This document shows, piece after piece, positions 32,760-58,200 of a DNA stretch of 62,000 nt. The stretch is taken from positions 2,262,501 to 2,324,500 of the forward strand of contig WPIO01000040.1 of the NCBI GenBank assembly GCA_009760855.2. Reading direction: 5' to 3'. Position 1 is the stretch's first letter. Every line of letters begins with the position of its first letter. Position numbers and translations under genes: made by a program. The DNA comes from Cristatella mucedo (Eukaryota > Bryozoa > Phylactolaemata > Cristatellidae). Below the pieces are notes generated by a model. The model saw nothing but the letters and a program-made list of their open reading frames with translations. It searched no databases and was not told the origin of the DNA.

Positions 32760-33480
32760 TGCTGCGTCGTTAGCTCACTCAACTTCCGGTGTCGTGCCAG
32801 TCTCAGCATTACATTCTGTCGTCTGGTCGCCGTTAGCCTTGACACATAGGGTAGATATTTGTAACTTTCGCTTAAGACGCTGGGGCATATCTTTCTTCCG
32901 AGTATCCATACGCTCCAAGCTAGTGCATCTGAATGCTTCTAAATGCTGCTCCGCCGCCGGCATCGCCTCAGCGTACTCACGGCGAGAGCATATTTCCATA
33001 AGTTGCCAAAACTCGAAACAATATTTTTCACCAATTTGCCTTAGGTTAAAAACCACGTCATCAAAACCTGTAGAATTTCAGCATGGAATTTTTCGGAACT
33101 CTAGATTGATACTATGAAATAGTTGATGCAGCTACTCGGGATAGTGCCGTATCCACTGTTTAATAGTTCTCGGGACTATTTTCATCATGGCCGTTAAGGC
33201 TTCTCGTCCGCCTCAATATAAGAGAGGTTGTTAAAAATCTGCCTCGACTTTTTACCTTTTTAACGTTCAATGTGCATATGCCTGCTGAAGTCGTGCATAC
33301 TATCAACGAACAATTTTTTCCGGCGCGTTTCAAATTCATGAGAAGACAATTAATTGTCACTCAATGGTTCTTATCGTTTGTATCATCATGACTTACCACT
33401 GTGGGCTCAACCATTGCTGCCGGCAAAGAAATGTACACCTCTTTTTAATACGATACAGTTTATTGGTTTTCTCTGCCTAC
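32760..33480. other. No gene recognised
   Basis: A plus-strand ORF (32,662-33,117) and its antisense shadow show no domain. I see no repeats. Confidence 0.3.
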
Positions 33481-33483
33481 TCG

Positions 33484-33867
33484 TTACCTTATAAGGGCTG
33501 GCGTTGAGCCACAGCAGACTCGCTCGCTGGAAAGCTGCAATCGCTCGCGTCGTAGTCGCTCGCGGAAATTAGAAATGCATCGCCGCCACGCGAGCGGCGC
33601 ATTTGCTGACGGTACGCGACGTCTACCATTGCAGACTGGGCGCCTTCGACGGGTCCACGACGGCGAAGCACGACTTGTACGCCCGCTGTAGCCAGAGCAT
33701 GATGCAGTCGCAGCGTTCAGGTTCAGCGGGCGGCAGACCACGAACCGGTCGCACTCGGAGAAGCATTCCACGGGCACAACATTCCTTGGATGCCAAATGA
33801 CGGCAGTAAATGCGTGGCACAGGAAAATGGCTGAAGAATCCTTTTGCTCAGTCATGTGAAGGAGCAC
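33484..33867 (-). other. Minus-strand open segment, unknown
   Basis: A 127-codon frame beginning MLLHMTEQKDSSAIFLCHAF ends just before a GTAACG donor-like site. It is overlapped by other open frames of similar length, and I could not match it to a family. Possibly an exon relic. Confidence 0.2.
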
Positions 33868-34000
33868 CGCGTAGTCTATCTATCAACACGTTCCGGACGG
33901 CAGTCAATTTGCTTCTCCTGGCTGCAATTTCCTTCAGACAGATATAATGCGGGTCTTGAATCATGTGGCGACAATTCCTAATGCTCGGTCTCGCTCGCTC

Positions 34001-34567
<567 letters not shown>

Positions 34568-34810
34568 AAGCGATGTGTCCATTGGCCGCATATGAATCCC
34601 TTAATCACGTGACACTGAGTGAGACGCTCTAAGCTCATTCATTACTACCATCGATCGCTTATAAGCGATTCCTTACACGGTGGCACTATCAGTTTAACTT
34701 CGGACAGGCCACGTTAGTATCTTTTACTAGAAATATAAGGCACTAGGCCACGTGGCCATGAAGAGTAGCTGTTCGACGCTTTCTGAGAGCCAGTAACACA
34801 GTTACTGTTT

Positions 34811-35345
34811 CGCGCCCTATTCTCATGTACTCCAGTTCCTGCAAAGAGACAAGACGCGTAACTTTGCATGGGCTGAGGAATGCTGACATAATTCATTGGT
34901 TTGATTCATTCACACACGACCTTCACTTTATGAGCGGGCTCCATTCATGCAGAATACAATTAATTCCTAAAAAGTCTATCTGAAATACTATTTAGGTTTG
35001 AAGAGTAAGATCCGCACTAAGGTAACGGAATAAGCAATTAAAAAGCAGCTAAAAATGAAATGATGATAATAATGAATAATAATAACAATAAATAAATAAA
35101 TAATAAATGAATAACAAATAATGAAAGGCGAGGGAATGAAGGCAGCCTGATTAGCATGCCATTCTTGATGGGTTTTTTCTATTTATGCATGAAACAATCA
35201 TATTTGCCTTCTTTAGTATTTTTAACTGAGCTGCGATTTATTCTTTATCTTGTGATGCTCGGATGTGTTGTCTTTACAGATGTAAAGTAATGTATCTCCG
35301 TCTCTAACTTCGCAAAGCCATAAAGACTTAGTGGGTGTTACGCAG
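34811..35345 (+). repeat. Duplicated segment B, copy 2
   Basis: See copy 1 at 29,020. Contains a private A/T-rich insertion of about 55 bp near 35,065-35,120. Confidence 0.85.
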
Positions 35346-35512
35346 GAGAGTTTTGTATAGCCCACTCACAGCCTAAGCGGCTTTTTGTACGCATTCGGTG
35401 GCCAACAGCCTTCGTCTCAAGCAACAAAAAGAAAGTGGGAAGCATAGCAGAGTCAAAAGAGCAGTTGACGTAGTGAGTAGCATGGAAACAGCAGCTCTCA
35501 GGACCGTGCGCG
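35286..35512 (-). mobile_element. LINE family B 3' end, reversed
   Basis: Continues out of segment B; matches copies at 4.7 and 15.5 kb ('gttacgcaggagagttttgt', 'gtgggaagcatagcagagtc'). Confidence 0.8.
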
Positions 35513-35587
35513 GGCCACGACGGCGACGTGCTCGCCGCCCTGGTGGCCCAGCCCGAGATTCTCGCTGCCGTCTGAGCCAGCTTCAGC

Positions 35588-35963
35588 CCGCTAGGCGCCT
35601 GCGGCAGCAGTGACGTCGTCCGCTAAGCCCTCGGTTTAGGGGAGCGGGCTAGTCGAGAGGCTGATCTGGCAGAGGCTTCTACATCTAGAGGGGAAATGCC
35701 GCACAAACTACGGCAGTTCATAAAAAGAGTAAAGGTCAAGGCTTATATGTGTGCCTCATTCACATAGCCACACAATAGCCTCGATGGCTATCACTACAGC
35801 TCCCAGCCGGCGATTAAGAGTCGCTCGCAGCACGACTCAAACCCAGCACCGAGATAATGTAATGCGAGCTTTAGCCCGCGAGGCGCCCGCTGCGGCAGTG
35901 ACGTCGCCCGCCAAGCCCTCGGTTGAGGGGAGCGGGCTAGTCGAGGGCGGAGTCGCAGAGGGG
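35588..35963 (+). repeat. Direct repeat pair with CRE-like motif
   Basis: A ~80-bp unit at 35,588-35,672 recurs at 35,868-35,963. Both contain gtgacgtcg (CRE-like core) and 'ggggagcgggctagtcgag'. They lie in GC-rich DNA inside a reversed LINE B. Confidence 0.7.
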
Positions 35964-36254
35964 GCGGGGCGAACTCGGTTGTGGCTCGGTGCCGGAGCTG
36001 CAGCAAGGCACTCGCTGTAACTGGTCGCTCGGGTCCAAGGCCACGTGCCGAGACTCGCTGCCACCTGCTTCTTCGAGCATCGGACGCTTAGCCTGCAAAG
36101 TGTGCAAAGTCACAGGGTCATAAGGTCATATCTCAAGTCATAAGGCTTTGCCTCAGTGAGGACTTTCTGTTTTAGCTGCTACACCCGAGGCTCGACTCAG
36201 CTGCCCTGCCTACACCGTCGCATCCGGTTGTCTGATCTCGGTATATGCATGTGG

Positions 36255-36570
36255 GCTATTAAATAAATAAATAGACGTGTTGGCTAGCCGTAGAAGCAGT
36301 CTTCTGAATGCTTTTTAAATTTAGACAGCTGTCGAAAACGATGCCTAAATTTCGAGCGCATGGTGATGGTCGAACAACAGCATCACTTATTAGAAGAGCA
36401 ACGCCTTCTAATCCATCCCCAAGCTTAGGGTGTCCTATGAGCAGCAGTTCAGTTTTATCGTCATTTAGTTTCCCCGACATCCAGGATCGAATGTCGGCAT
36501 GTCTACATCGCTCGGAATATAAAGCCCTTAGCGACTCCCTCCCCCCACAATTCTTCTCAGACAAGTTAGA
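36255..36570 (-). mobile_element. LINE family B reverse-transcriptase fragment
   Basis: Minus-strand frame reading DDKTELLLIGHPKLGDGLEG and ARNLGIVFDSCLNLKS, standard L2/CR1 RT palm/thumb sequence. Probably the 5' part of the same insertion as 35,286-35,512, split by the GC-rich repeat. Confidence 0.8.
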
Positions 36571-36847
36571 CTTACTGTCTCAAGTCGCCCAGCAAGCTCC
36601 TACACCTGACTGTTATTGAGTATTAGGAGGTATAGCGAGAAGTGACATTGTACCCAAGTTCACTTTGACGTGCAGAAATTGGTCGAGGTCAGCGGTGTTG
36701 TGCTCAACGTCGATCCAGAGTGAACAGATCCATCGTCTGCCATTAATTGTCAATGGTGCTCTGATCCGACGACTGGGCCACTGCATCCCCTTCGATCTCT
36801 TACAGAGATCCAACATTCTTCGCAGCAAAGCAGCACCAAACGATTAG

Positions 36848-37055
36848 CTATTTGCTAAATGCTACTGTGCATGCTGCCACTAACCAGATTTGCATGCTGA
36901 CCCTGTTCATGTAACCCCTAATCACGTTACTCATTTTGTTTGTCAAGCTTGATTTTACTCACCATTCAATTGCATTTCCCTTTGCAGAAAATGTAAAGCG
37001 CCTAGAAAGAGATTAAGTTCTGAGGGCGTTTTATTAAGTGCAATATTGATATTAT
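36848..37055 (+). mobile_element. LINE family A 3' UTR fragment
   Basis: Contains 'aagcgcctagaaagagatta' and the terminal 'gggcgttttattaagtg' with an ATT tail. Confidence 0.75.
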
Positions 37056-37604
37056 AAATAATTTCACCGTAGATTGAAGGCACGCACGCCGGCACACCTT
37101 ATCTTTTCTTCGGATAGCACTTATTCTTCACTTACTTGCCATTACGAAATATCGTGAACTTGCTTTGGACTGTCGATTAAACGGAATTCAAGCATTCTTG
37201 TAAACCGATTTGTATTCTTGTAAGCCGACTGCTTTACGGCGGCCAGTGAGCACTCTTAGCGCCTCCTATTGACCAACCCTATCTTTACTAATATCGATCG
37301 GTGTAGGGGCCTTGTGACTTTGCAAGGTCTTGAAGTGCGGCAGTTCTATTACAGTGCTACTACGAAGAAGGAGCCGGTCTGCTGCTCGAGCCATCGATCC
37401 AGTCTCATGATATTTGCTATCATGGGGAACTAACTATGAATTTACTAATCCCGAGCCGATGTCAAATCTCACATAGATAAAGTTTTGTTGATGAAGCGCC
37501 GACAGTATCCTCTTAACGAAGTCACTGCAATGCTTCATGCAAGGCATGTCACAGCTGCATGTGGCCATCTAGAAGTATCAAGTACTGGGGGACGGGAGTG
37601 TAAT

Positions 37605-37765
37605 GCTTACCCTAGCAGAGCAATACGATGACAATCGTATGTCGTATGTCATATCGAAATATGTACGATATCATCGATTGATACGAATGATACGATCAAA
37701 TCTTAAATTACAATCGATATCGTACAATGACAATCTTACCCTACAGAGAAATACGAGCCCAGCAA
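37605..37765. repeat. Cluster of CGATA/TATCG words
   Basis: cgata, tcgta and tatcg words recur in both orientations over about 160 bp, giving several overlapping small palindromes. Function unknown. Confidence 0.55.
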
Positions 37766-38212
37766 TACGATGCAGGTTGATGCTAGAAATGTGATGGGAA
37801 ATCCCGAAAGATGTCAAGCTTAAAAAATGGCAAACCCGAACCTGCCGGCTAAAACAATCACTTTTTCGTAGTAATCAGCTCGCAAGGACTATACAGCCGT
37901 CCAACTGGATGAGCTAGGATAACTCCATAACTCCTGGCTGGTAGGATAACTTCCAGATAGTCAGCGGCTTTCGTCTGTGCTCTGGCAAGAGCGAACGCTG
38001 AGAATTGAGCAAACGGTGCGAGGGCTTTTGCGACTGAGCTTACACGACCGACTGCAGCTAAAATGGAATGGATAGGATGGCTCTGGGGCAGACCAGTGAC
38101 ATTCGAGTTACGTCTGAGCTTCCAGAAGAATCGCCAAGGGGGCCCCAGCCACTTGCAAGTAGATGCCAAAGTGCAGACTGACCGAGGACCAGAGAGGAGC
38201 TAAAGAGCTTTC

Positions 38213-38218
38213 TTTATT
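38213..38218 (-). terminator. Poly(A) signal of PCCA
   Basis: TTTATT on the plus strand, i.e. AATAAA on the minus strand, about 410 nt downstream of the PCCA stop. Confidence 0.6.
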
Positions 38219-38629
38219 GAACAGTGCTGTAGGGTACGGAGCACAACACCGCCAGGCGGCAACGGCAAAAGCATTGAAGCGGCAAAAGCATTGAAGCGAT
38301 CTTGGGCAGCCTAGTGGCAATGCCACGCTCCGTACAAGTAGTCACACGAGTGAGGACAGGTATGCCGTGCCTTCAGCAGCCAGAGCCAGTGCCATGCCAA
38401 AGCAAACATCAATACATCAGCATCAGCTTGCGTCAGAGCTGCTGCCGACTACATGCCGAATTGCGTCGGCTCGAACATGGCAACGACACGTTCTAATGAT
38501 CTGCCGACACCAAACAATGAACAAGCTTGATGCGCACGACAAGAACGGACACCGGGCTGAGGCACACGTCGGTAGCCATTTCTCAGCTTGTCAAAATCTT
38601 GGGTCTCCACACTGTTCGTGCAAACCTGT

Positions 38630-51324
<12,695 letters not shown>

Positions 51325-52284
51325 GTTCGCGTCTGCCCGCTGTGAGCTAGAAACACACACACACAGACACATTGCCACTCGGTTATTTTATACGATGGCC
51401 GGTGTGGAGAAGTTTGTATTATTATTTCAAAAATAAAAAAACTCCGCTGTCGGCCAGTTCGGCATCATCCGCTGTAGGATGCGAGCATTTTTGAGCCGGA
51501 AGTGTCTTTATTAATATTCTTGCGCAGGCCGACTCGGGGTCCGGGTGTTTACGTTCTAGTCTCGTTGGCTCGCAGTCGCACGGGCTTAGCGGCCGTTATG
51601 AATGAGAGTGGCCTCCCGTAGGACAGCAGTCGCCTCAGGTACGCCTCGTCTGTTGCGCATCTTGCTCGCGACGACGCTCGCGTATTCTGCTTGCGCTTTC
51701 GCCGGTTGGCATTGCAGCAGCCATTTGCAGCGGCCGTATCTACCTGTCGTTGTGCAACAGTCGCAGCCGTCGCTCGTCGGATTTCGTTTCCTGGAGACGC
51801 ATTGATTGAGCCGCTCGTCGGCGCGCTCCGACTAGCGGCTCAGTGAGATGTCCATCCGCGGACGCTCGCTGCAGAGACACACGCCTGACCGGGTTCCCCT
51901 CCCCCACTCCTCGGCCGCGCGACTTCCCTATTTAGAATCGGCGGCGGCGCTATGGCTGGCGCGTGCGTGCAAAGGTGCCGCGACGCGCAGCTTCGAATGG
52001 CATTCGAATCATTCGGGCCAGGTCTCCCCCCCAACGGAGCGCGCCTGCGCATTTTTTTGGAAGCGTTCTATAGCGGCGGCTGCTGCCAGCGGCTGCTGCG
52101 TCCGGCCCGAGGTTTCGCGTATCGAGCTCGAGGTCGAGGCCGAGGTCGAGCTGCTGCCGCCGCTTGCGCTCTCAGCCATAGCGGCCGTAGCTGTAGTTCG
52201 CAGCGCAGCGCAGCGCGCGGCGGCCTGGGTGCTCGCGAGCTGGGTGCACAGCTTTTTTGAGTCGCTCGAGTCTTGCTCGGACAG
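51325..52284. promoter_or_regulatory. CpG-rich divergent promoter region, PCCA / USP9X
   Basis: About 960 bp between the PCCA and USP9X start codons in my models, which face away from each other. It is CpG-rich in its USP9X half and has no TATA box near either start. It contains an ETS/GABP-like gccggaagtg near 51,495, a motif common in TATA-less bidirectional housekeeping promoters. Transcription start sites are not known. Confidence 0.5.
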
Positions 52285-55200
52285 ATGCCGGTAAACATGC
52301 AACCCGACGATGAAGGCGAAGTCGCAGACATGGTCGACAAAGTGGACGCACGGTCGCCGAACGAGGCGCCAGCTCCCGTGGATGCGCCGCCGCCGCCTGG
52401 CGGGGAGCACACCGTCGGCCAGCAGCAGCAGCAGCAGCAGCGAGTTCGACAAGCGCCGGTGGCCGTGCAGGTGTGTGCACGCAACCTCCGTTTGTCTGTC
52501 TGTCTGTGTCTGCCTGTCTTTCTGTGTATGTCTGTCTGTCTGTGTCTGTCTGCCGGTCTGTGTCTGTCTGTCTATGTATGTCTGTCTGCCTGCCTGCTTG
52601 TCTGCCTGTGTCTGTGTCTGTCTGTTTGTGTCTGTGTCTGTCTGTTTCTCTGTGTCGCCACCCTGCAATCCCCCCAAACTAGGGCGTTGCCATCGCGGTC
52701 AGAGAGGGCTGTCGAGAGACTTCCATCTCTCACCGCTCATTGTCGCACAAGCGTCGTGTCTGGTGGTCGGTCAATGTGCAATGTGCAGCTTGTGTTTGCT
52801 TTCACCCAGTTTGTTTGGCCCAGTGGTTAAGATGCTTGCCCAGACCAAGGCCGAGGCCGTGGGCTTGAGCCCCGAGTGGCACACTTGTTAAGTGCGTGAA
52901 TAGAGATTAGGGTCTGTTAGGGCGCCATACACAAAAGAATTGTATATTACATTAAGTCTTGCTTCCTACTTGCTCTGCCCCCTGAGCGTTCGTGGGATAT
53001 ACCTTCAGTATTTCTCTACGGCCTCACTTCGCTAGCACTTACGATCCATATCAGCTCCACAGTCAAGTTTGCCTACTTTCAGCTCCATAACATTGCTAAA
53101 ATTCGGGCTTCTTTAGATAAGGATACTGCGTCAAAGTTGGTCCATGCATTTGTGACATCCCGACCTGACTTCTGTAACTCACTGCTTGCTGACCTACCGG
53201 CATGTGCGATCAGGCGATTGCAGCTGGTGCAAAACTCTGCAGCTAGGCTCGTCTGTCGTGAGGATCGCAGTTGCCACATAACACTACTTCTCGCCGACCT
53301 GCACTGGCTACTAGTCAAGCAACGGATTAATTAAAGGTTTTGTCGCTCACTTTTAGGTCACTTGATTCTTTGGCTCCAGCCTTACTCTCAGATCTACTCC
53401 CCCACCAGGCCAAGCATCGTACCACCGGCTTTTCGGAATCCAACAGTCTACCAATACCTCGAACAAACCTCAAATCCTTTGGAGACCGTGCATTTAGTTC
53501 GTATGCTCCCAAAGCATGGAACTCCTTCCCGACCTGCATCAGAACATCTCCTGACCACATTTAAAAAGAACTTAAAAAAAAAATTTAGGACAGCATTTAG
53601 TGGGTCTCTGTGATTCATCCCTGATGTGCTTATGTGTGCTGACACTGTGCATGCTACCAATAACCACATTTGCATGCTGAACCTGTGCATGTCACTCCTA
53701 ACCATGTTATTCATTTTGTTTGTTTATCAAGCATTATACCACTCACCATTCGATTGTGTTTCCTTTGCAGCAAATGTAAGCGCCTAGAAAGAGATTGAGT
53801 TCTCTGAGGGCACTTTATCAAGTGGATTATTATTATTATTATTATTACGAGGTATAGGTAAACAGTTGCATTCCGAAAAGTGGGTGATGCGATTCTCCTT
53901 ATCCTTGTGGGGCAATAGATCTGATAGGTAGGTTTGGGCCAAAGAATGAAGGTGCCTAAAACTGAGTGACATAACCTTGAAGTCGATGCATGGCTTGACT
54001 GTGCATGTCGGCGAGAAGTGGTGTGATGTGGCAACTGTAACGCTCTCGACAGACTAGCCTAGCTGCAGAGTTCTGCACCAGCTGTAAGCACCTGGGTGCA
54101 AAGGTCGGTAGGCCAGCATGCAGTGAGTTACAGAAGTCAAGACAGGATGTCACAAATGCATGGACCAATTTAGATGTATCCCTGTCTAGACAAAACGGAA
54201 TTTTAGCAATGTTATGTAGCTGAAAGTAGGCAGACTTAACTGTGGAGCTGATGCATTTTGTATAGAGCTAAATATCGTTGCTTTAACTAAACCTCAAATA
54301 ACCACGGTTTATGCATAGCCACCCCAAAGCTCGTCATTCATAACTCATAGTGTCAATAGCTGCATGAGCTTATAAGGTCAAAAACCATACAATCCAAGGG
54401 TGTATACACTTGGAGCCATAAGTTTTGCCCCACTTGCCACTTTGCCACTGTATGGTCGATGTATCTTTGCACGTAGCTGTTGGAAGTGGTGTACACTTTT
54501 GGTAAGTGCTACGAATGTGTTTTCTTTCATCGGTTATCAAGAATTATTGTCTCGGTCGCTGAGCTGTTGCTGAGGAGGACATCTGAGCACTGAACCAGAC
54601 ACCCGGAAGTAGGCATATTTGTTGATGCTCCCTTAGCAACCGTTTAGTTCTGTTACCCATGGCTGCTAGGCATTCTGGATTTCGGCGGGTGGGCTGGATG
54701 TATTACACCGCTCGCTCATTGGCGTGCTACACAATAATACTAGACGATATGCTAGCAGGGACCATCTTTGCGGCGGTGGTGCCTTTAAGTATGGCAGACA
54801 CCACTGGGTTAATAATAATCATAATGCACTTGATAAAGCGCCATCAGAGAACTCAATCTCTTTCTAGGTGCTTTACCTTTGCTGCAAAGGGATGCATATG
54901 CAGACATTAATCGCCTAACAGAAAGTTTGACATCTTCTTGCCCGTTATTGCACTGGGGAAATTGGGCAGGCAATGACCTTGGCAGCAACCGGCAGACAGT
55001 ACCGACATGTGATGTGAGTGCCGTTAAAGCAGCTATGATTCGAGGAGGCTGCCTTCCGGATTTTGTGAGGGGCCAGCTGTGGTCTTATCGTCCTGGGAAG
55101 GTTAGCAACTCAGATGCCACTTGTAAGCTGGGGATAATCGAGAAAGCTGTCTGATGTAACATTGGGAAAATGTCAGTGCTGAAGGGAGCGATGAAGAGCC

Positions 55201-58200
55201 AGCCTGCGTCTGGCCCCCCCCTCTGGTCTTCCACCATCAGAACAGAACGATCGGCACCTCAAAATAAAGTGACTGAAGGCCCATTTCCTACTCCCTCAAG
55301 TCCTTGCCAAAACGCTCGAGCTAAGCACCGGCACGATTTACAGTGAGCTGGTAGTGAGGTGAAGGCTCAATAAACACGGACTTGACCGTTGGCGACAGAG
55401 GCCTTTGCTCTGGCTGTGGAACTCCCGTCACGGGCGGGCAGCCGTCCTCTGTGTCAGACCAGCTGCTAGGAGTTAGTTTGCCCACCGGAGTCACGGTGCA
55501 TTTCACCCCTCACCATGCTTTGTTTGTTGTCATTGAGTATGCTACCACTAACCATTCGATCGTGCTTCTTTTGCAGCAAATGTAAAGTGCCTGGGAAGAG
55601 ATTAGTTTCTCCAAGGGTGCTATATCGAATGTCTTATTATTATGGTTAGGGTCTGGGGGGGGGCTGCACACCTCAACACGACACGTTGGCAGCACACTCG
55701 CTGTGCAAGGAATGTTGCCACCGCTCACAGGACGGCGGCAGCAGCAGCTGTCGTGGCTGTCTGTTGGCCACACCTCCCACAGGGCAGCAGTCGTCAGGCA
55801 TGCAAGCACGTTCGTGGGAGCAGCAGCTGCAGCCTTGTTCGTGCATCCGTTTGTCGTCAGATCTCGGGTGTTTGATTGTTTGTCGTTCACTGTCTGTCAC
55901 CTGCCGTGCTCCTATATTCGCAGCACGATGAGCGGGAGACACTGATGAGTCCTGAGCTTGCCACCACCACCAAAGGTGTGGCACCGCTGCCCGGCGCCGA
56001 CGGCGAGGAGAATGCTGGCCCGTCGTCCTGTGAGCCGGCATTTCCAATTGCCGAGCTTGCCAAGCTTGACGAAATGGTTGGTCGGCCGCGCTGGATCGTG
56101 CCGGTGCTGCCAAAAGGCGAGCTGGAGGTGCTGCTTCGTGCTGCCCTCGATCTGTGCAAGAACGGTGCGTTGCAAGGCGCCGGGTGCCATCAACGCCTGG
56201 CATTCTAGTCGTGGCACGCTTGCCCGCTAGGCTGTCACCTGCCCATGTTTGTCAGGGCTCGACACTCGGAGTGAAGCGTGTCAGCGCTTCTTTCGGGAAG
56301 GCCTCACAATCTCATTTACCAAGGTTCTGACAGACGAGGCGGTCAACGGGTGGAAGTTAGAAATACAGGTAAGATAAGAGTACGTGCAGCAGAAGTACGG
56401 ACAGGCTAGTGGCAGGCATGCTAGCTCAATGGCACCTTTGCAAACTGACGAGAGAGAGAGAGAGAGAGAGAGGGAGAGAAGCGAAAGAGGAGAGAGAGAT
56501 ATATCCGCGCACCCCTGGGGGTTGGGGGTACACTCTCGAGCATATAACCCTTTCGGACATAGACGCTTCTGCCTGATAAGCTTCGAATGACAAACCTGAG
56601 CTGTTGTAGGGTGTAGCAGTTTTTTTAGGTCCTCGTTTTTGTGGAAAAGCAATAATCAAAATGTTATTTGAGCGTATCTATGACGTGTAGTTTCGGCCTT
56701 GTATTTTCATCGGAAGCCACTCGAGCAGGGCTATATGAAGCTGTTTCTGATGCTTCCCCACTCGATGCATCGAGCTTTCTTGGATTTTTGTATGTTAGTC
56801 GACTGCTCACACTTGTACCACTTGTCCCTTTTGGACTGATAAGAAAGCAAGCTCCATCTGACTGGTCTGAAGCTGCTGGATGTAGTTGTCGACCGGAAAT
56901 AAAACAAGACATGCTGTATGCCTGTCTCGATACTCCATCATCACTACAGGATCACATTCTATAATGGGCTGGACGTGCAGGACGGACGACTATCCAACTA
57001 TCCCTTGAACTGAGCTGTCGCTGGGAGTTAAGAGTTGCTGTAGCAGGGCTGTGCATATCCTGGTGGTTTGTGTCCAAAGAAATACAACCCACGGCGACCG
57101 TGTCGCATGTGTTGGTGTTTGGGTGATTCTCACCAAGTTTGCTCGAACGTTGGAACAAGGATGCCTTGCTTGGTTGCATTCATGGGCGTGAATAGGTCCC
57201 TGCATATGCTGCATCAGGCATCGGCTGCAAACTGTAAGGGTCGAGGAAATCGTGATTGTCGAATCTTGCTTCAACCAGCCCTGCACCATACGATATTTGT
57301 CGTCGGCAGCTTGCAGTGGGCTCCTGTTATTAGCTGATTTTACGATGGATTTTGTCCAGCATGCCTTGGCCGTAACCGATTTCTCCCTGCGTTGTCATGA
57401 CGGGCTTTTGCCTACTCATTGCAGCTCTACGTTCTTGATAACTGTAAGCTGCTCATTGACATATGTGCATGCAAGCTCCTTCACGACTGGTTCCCATTGC
57501 TCGACCTTCTGGCCATTGCATTTAACCCCCACGTGAAGTAAGTGAATGAAGCTGCTGCTGCTGTGCTTGCGCACTTGTGATGGCATCAGCGGATCAGGGC
57601 CGAAGCTTTAGGCTTGCAAGCTCTGATTTATGCACCCCGAACCCTTGCCGTGCTCAGCGATACTGCTGCGCCCGTCTAGGTTCCACATTTTCAACGCATC
57701 TCGAGTGCAGACGTCGGCTGAAGAGGCCCTGAACACGGAGGGTTATGCCAGGCCAGGAGATATCCGAGCGCCGAAGGCAAGTCGGCAGCGCTATTTGCCT
57801 CCTTGTAGCTATCGCACTGCTCTCGAAATCATCGAGATGCACCTGCCTTGCTTACTTTTGTGTGTGTTTGCATCTCACTTGTGGCATAGAGACAGATTGC
57901 TTTGGTATTATTTTGAGTGAGAGATGCGGTTGGCTACGATGCAGAGGTAGACTTTGTTAGAAATTTCTCTAGAGGAGCCGAGCCTTAGCCAAGAGATAGC
58001 CGAACCTTGACCTGACTCGGACCGGCCAATCGTCGTGGAGGAGCTGAGTCGCCTGACTCGATCCTCCTAAGGGTTCGGCTCCTTGTCCCTCCCTACATCC
58101 TACCTGTGTAGCTACCGACCTGTCTGCAGCCGAGCAAATGAAGTATGCCGCCGAAGCACTGGTGGCTGTGTGGTCATGACGGCTGGCCAATGTTGCACCA

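Noticed and set aside
32662-33117. 151-codon plus-strand ORF
   Set aside because: Overlaps a duplicated segment, has an antisense open shadow and shows no domain.
52009-52677. 222-codon minus-strand ORF opposite USP9X exon 1
   Set aside because: Antisense to the USP9X exon and the TCTG array; composition driven by GC bias and the tetranucleotide repeat.
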